Positions 6,005 through 11,064 of a stretch of DNA of 11,064 nt are shown here, one piece after another (position 1 is the first letter of the stretch; every line of letters begins with the position of its first letter). Below the pieces are notes generated by a model, which was given only the letters and a program-made list of their open reading frames with translations, made no database searches and was not told where the DNA came from. The position numbers and the translations under genes were made by a program. Location of the stretch: assembly GCA_012511355.1 (NCBI GenBank), contig JAAZGG010000011.1:1-11064 (forward strand), written 5' to 3'. This DNA comes from a bacterium (GTDB lineage: Bacteria > Bacillota_I > Bacilli_A > RFN20 > UBA1709).

Positions 6005-8515
6005 CTATTCATTGCTTTCTTCTGTCTCGCTTTCTTCCTCTTCTTGAGAATCTGCTATTGCAATGGATGCAACCTCTTGGTTGGCGTCAAGTTTAATAAT
6101 TTTTACGCCCTGAGTGTTACGCCCGGCAACTTTTACTTGGGTTAAAGATATTCTAATAATTATTCCCTTTGTTGTTGTAACTAAAAGGTCTTCGTCACCA
6201 TTAACTGCGCGCATAGCTACTAAAGTCCCGTTGCGTTTGGTGGCGTTTAAAGACAAGACGCCTTTTGCTCCTCTTTGGGTCAGACGATAATCTTCTCGAT
6301 TACTCATCTTACCATAGCCTTTAGATGTAATAACAAGAATGTAATTGCCTTCATCAGAGGTCGTAACCCCAATTACTTGGCTCTCTTCGCTAATGTTGAT
6401 GCCGCGAACTCCCGCCGCATTTCGTCCCATTTGGCGAACATCGGTTTCGTTAAAGCGACAGACCTTGCCGTTATCGGCTCCAATATAAATTTCAACATTT
6501 CCGCTTGTTTTCTTAACATCGTATAGTTCGTCGCCTTCTTTAAGGGTCAAAGCTATTTTTCCATTTTTGTTAATGTTGTTGAATTGGGATATAGCCACTC
6601 GCTTGATAACGCCTTTTTTAGTAACAAAGATGAGACTATGTTCTTCATCATACTCATCGACATTAAGCATTGCCATAATCTTTTCTTCTTTTTCAATTGG
6701 TAATAAGTTAATTACAGGAATTCCTTTCCCTTGTCTTGTATATTCAGGGATTTGATATCCGCGCATTCTATAAACCTTTCCAAAACTAGAAAAGAACATA
6801 ATGTCTGTGTGAGTAGAGGCAAAGAGAAGTTTTTCCACAACATCGTCATCGTGGGTTGTAATTCCCTTGACCCCGCGACCTCCACGATTCTGAGTACGAT
6901 AGGTGTCAACTGGCACGCGTTTAACATAACCATTAGTTGTTAAAGTATAAACAACGTCTTCTGTTGGGATTAACTCTTCATCTTCAATAGAAGAGGAGTC
7001 GCTAGAAATTTCTGTTTTTCTACTATCGCCATAGCGCTCTTTGATTTCATTTAAGTCTTCTTTTAAAACTTGAATTACGCGTTCTCGGCTAGCAATAATA
7101 TCTTGATAGTCGGCGATCTTGATAGCCAAATCTTTAATTTCGGCATCAATTTTTTCTTGTTCGACTCCAGTTAATCTTTGAAGCCTCATATCTAGAATAG
7201 CTTTTGCTTGCTTTTCACTTAAAGATAGGGCATTCATCATCTTTTCTTGAGCAACGTCTGGAGAGGCGCTTGTTTTGATAATAGCAATAATCTCATCAAG
7301 ATGTCTTCTTGCTATCCGTAAGCCCTCTAAGATGTGTGTTCTTTCTAAAGCTCTATCTAGATCATATTGTGTTTTTCTTCTAATGACATTCGTTTGATGA
7401 TCAATATAATTATTTAAAATCTCTTTTAAAGAGAAGATTTGTGGTTGACCATCTAAAATGGCTAATAAGTTGATACTATAAGAAACTTGCAATGAGGAAA
7501 ATTTAAATAGTTGGTTTAAGACCACCTCGGGAATCGCTTCTTTTTTAAGTTCAACAATAACCTGTATGCCTTCACGGTTAGATTCATCTCGTAAATCATA
7601 AATCCCGTCAATAACTTTGTTCTTAACTAAATCGGCCATTCTTTCAATCATTGTCTGTTTATTTATTTGATAGGGAATTTCGCTAATAACAATTCTTTTC
7701 CGCCCATCATGATAAGGATCGTCTTCTATTTCGCAACGCGAACGAATGACAATCAGGCCACTTCCTGTTTCGTATGCTTTCTTAATTCCTGAACGTCCAA
7801 GAATTATTCCTGCGGTTGGGAAATCAGGACCGTGAATATGTTTATTTATTAATTCTACAACATCAATTTCAGGATTTTCTGCCACTGCTAGTGTCGCATC
7901 AATGACTTCTGAAAGGTTGTGTGGAGGAATGTTGGTTGCCATACCAACAGCAATACCCGTCGAACCATTAATCAACAAATTTGGGATTCTCGATGGCAGA
8001 ATAACTGGCTCTTTTTCTTCGCCATCATAGTTGGGAACAAAATCTACCGTGTCTTTGTTAATGTCTCTAACCATCTCGTTGGCGATTTTGGACATTCTGG
8101 CTTCGGTATAACGCATCGCCGCCGGACGATCGCCATCGATTGAACCAAAGTTTCCGTTTCCATCAACTAAAGGATAACGGAAGGAGAAGGGTTGGGTTAA
8201 ACTCGCCATCGCATCATAAACCGCCGTATCTCCGTGTGGATGATATTTACCAATAACATCACCAACAATTCTCGCTGACTTTTTATGGGGTTTGTCGCTA
8301 GTCATTCCTAACTCATTCATTGAATAGATAATCCGCCGATGTACCGGCTTCAAACCATCGCGAACATCGGGAAGCGCTCGCGAAACAATAACTGACATTG
8401 AGTAATCCAAGAAAGAAGCCTTCATCTCAGAACTCAAATCAACCTCAGTTACCCGTTCGATATCAATATCCGAATCAAATACTTCACCAGTGTGGTCTAA
8501 TTCTTTGTTTGCCAT
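6005..8515 (-). CDS. gyrA: DNA gyrase subunit A
   Basis: GyrA cuts and rejoins both DNA strands and wraps DNA so that the A2B2 gyrase introduces negative supercoils. The protein has 836 residues. The breakage-reunion domain contains VHRRIIYSM (58-66), the quinolone-pocket stretch [13 protein letters not shown] (90-102) and the catalytic tyrosine Y136 in AAMRYTEAR. The C-terminal beta-pinwheel starts near 515 and carries the GyrA-box as QNRGGRG (542-548), with later blade repeats [15 protein letters not shown] and GRNTQGVK. This separates it from ParC. The tail is acidic ([14 protein letters not shown]). T97 and D101 stand at E. coli positions 83 and 87; Thr at 83 is wild type in several species, so this alone is no sign of resistance. 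The N-terminus is about 14 residues longer than in E. coli. AAAGGAG, 8 bases before the ATG, fills the 15-base gap to gyrB. The stop is TAG, and the protein has no tryptophan. Confidence 0.98.
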   Translation of the reverse strand: MANKELDHTGEVFDSDIDIERVTEVDLSSEMKASFLDYSMSVIVSRALPDVRDGLKPVHRRIIYSMNELGMTSDKPHKKSARIVGDVIGKYHPHGDTAVYDAMASLTQPFSFRYPLVDGNGNFGSIDGDRPAAMRYTEARMSKIANEMVRDINKDTVDFVPNYDGEEKEPVILPSRIPNLLINGSTGIAVGMATNIPPHNLSEVIDATLAVAENPEIDVVELINKHIHGPDFPTAGIILGRSGIKKAYETGSGLIVIRSRCEIEDDPYHDGRKRIVISEIPYQINKQTMIERMADLVKNKVIDGIYDLRDESNREGIQVIVELKKEAIPEVVLNQLFKFSSLQVSYSINLLAILDGQPQIFSLKEILNNYIDHQTNVIRRKTQYDLDRALERTHILEGLRIARRHLDEIIAIIKTSASPDVAQEKMMNALSLSEKQAKAILDMRLQRLTGVEQEKIDAEIKDLAIKIADYQDIIASRERVIQVLKEDLNEIKERYGDSRKTEISSDSSSIEDEELIPTEDVVYTLTTNGYVKRVPVDTYRTQNRGGRGVKGITTHDDDVVEKLLFASTHTDIMFFSSFGKVYRMRGYQIPEYTRQGKGIPVINLLPIEKEEKIMAMLNVDEYDEEHSLIFVTKKGVIKRVAISQFNNINKNGKIALTLKEGDELYDVKKTSGNVEIYIGADNGKVCRFNETDVRQMGRNAAGVRGINISEESQVIGVTTSDEGNYILVITSKGYGKMSNREDYRLTQRGAKGVLSLNATKRNGTLVAMRAVNGDEDLLVTTTKGIIIRISLTQVKVAGRNTQGVKIIKLDANQEVASIAIADSQEEEESETEESNE

Positions 8516-8530
8516 TTTAAAGTCTCCTTT

Positions 8531-11064
<2,534 letters not shown>

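Noticed and set aside
6831..6839. TTTTCCACA, one base off a DnaA box (TTATCCACA)
   Set aside because: Single near-match within gyrA coding sequence; expected by chance in a window of this size.
8235..8243. TGTGGATGA, one base off a DnaA box (TGTGGATAA)
   Set aside because: It encodes the invariant HPHGD stretch of GyrA and stands alone. No cluster of DnaA boxes or AT-rich unwinding region is present.
8240..8370. Quinolone resistance substitution in GyrA (Thr at the position of E. coli Ser83)
   Set aside because: Thr is the wild-type residue at this position in several species and Asp at position 87 is kept, so no resistance call can be made.

Overview
The window is a compact, AT-rich stretch of bacterial chromosome. 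Every gene lies on the minus strand, so the text below reads from the right edge to the left. The order is recF (3' part only), gyrB, gyrA, serS, a terminator and promoter, then mutS, mutL and miaA (5' part only). This looks like the replication-origin neighbourhood of a low-GC Firmicute or Mollicutes-related bacterium. The recF-gyrB-gyrA block normally follows dnaA-dnaN at oriC, and gyrB-gyrA-serS is an order known from mycoplasmas. A Mycoplasma itself is unlikely because a full MutS/MutL pair is present. The ten tryptophans in the complete genes all read TGG and no in-frame TGA interrupts any gene, so the standard code fits. I cannot name the species.

First operon, right half (about 4621-11064): recF, gyrB, gyrA and serS are packed with gaps of 2, 15 and 40 bases and end at an intrinsic terminator behind serS. 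RecF loads recombination proteins at gaps in DNA, GyrA and GyrB together form DNA gyrase, and SerRS charges tRNA-Ser. The 40-base gyrA-serS gap holds a near-perfect ParB-binding parS site (15 of 16 bases of the Bacillus consensus). This is the most notable non-coding signal in the window and fits an origin-proximal location.

Second operon, left half (1-4574): a clear extended -10 promoter in the 147-base serS-mutS gap should drive mutS, mutL and miaA. The gap also carries a 22-bp AT-rich palindrome directly upstream of the -35 region. MutS recognises mismatches. MutL carries the endonuclease motifs of the MutH-independent repair type. MiaA prenylates A37 of certain tRNAs. At both gene junctions the stop and the next start abut as TAAATG, which suggests translational coupling.

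I found no mobile element, CRISPR array, RNA gene, prophage, toxin-antitoxin pair or unknown gene, and no gene-free stretch longer than 147 bases. Apart from the parS site and the mutS upstream region, this is an ordinary housekeeping region. The remaining findings are smaller sequence variations.
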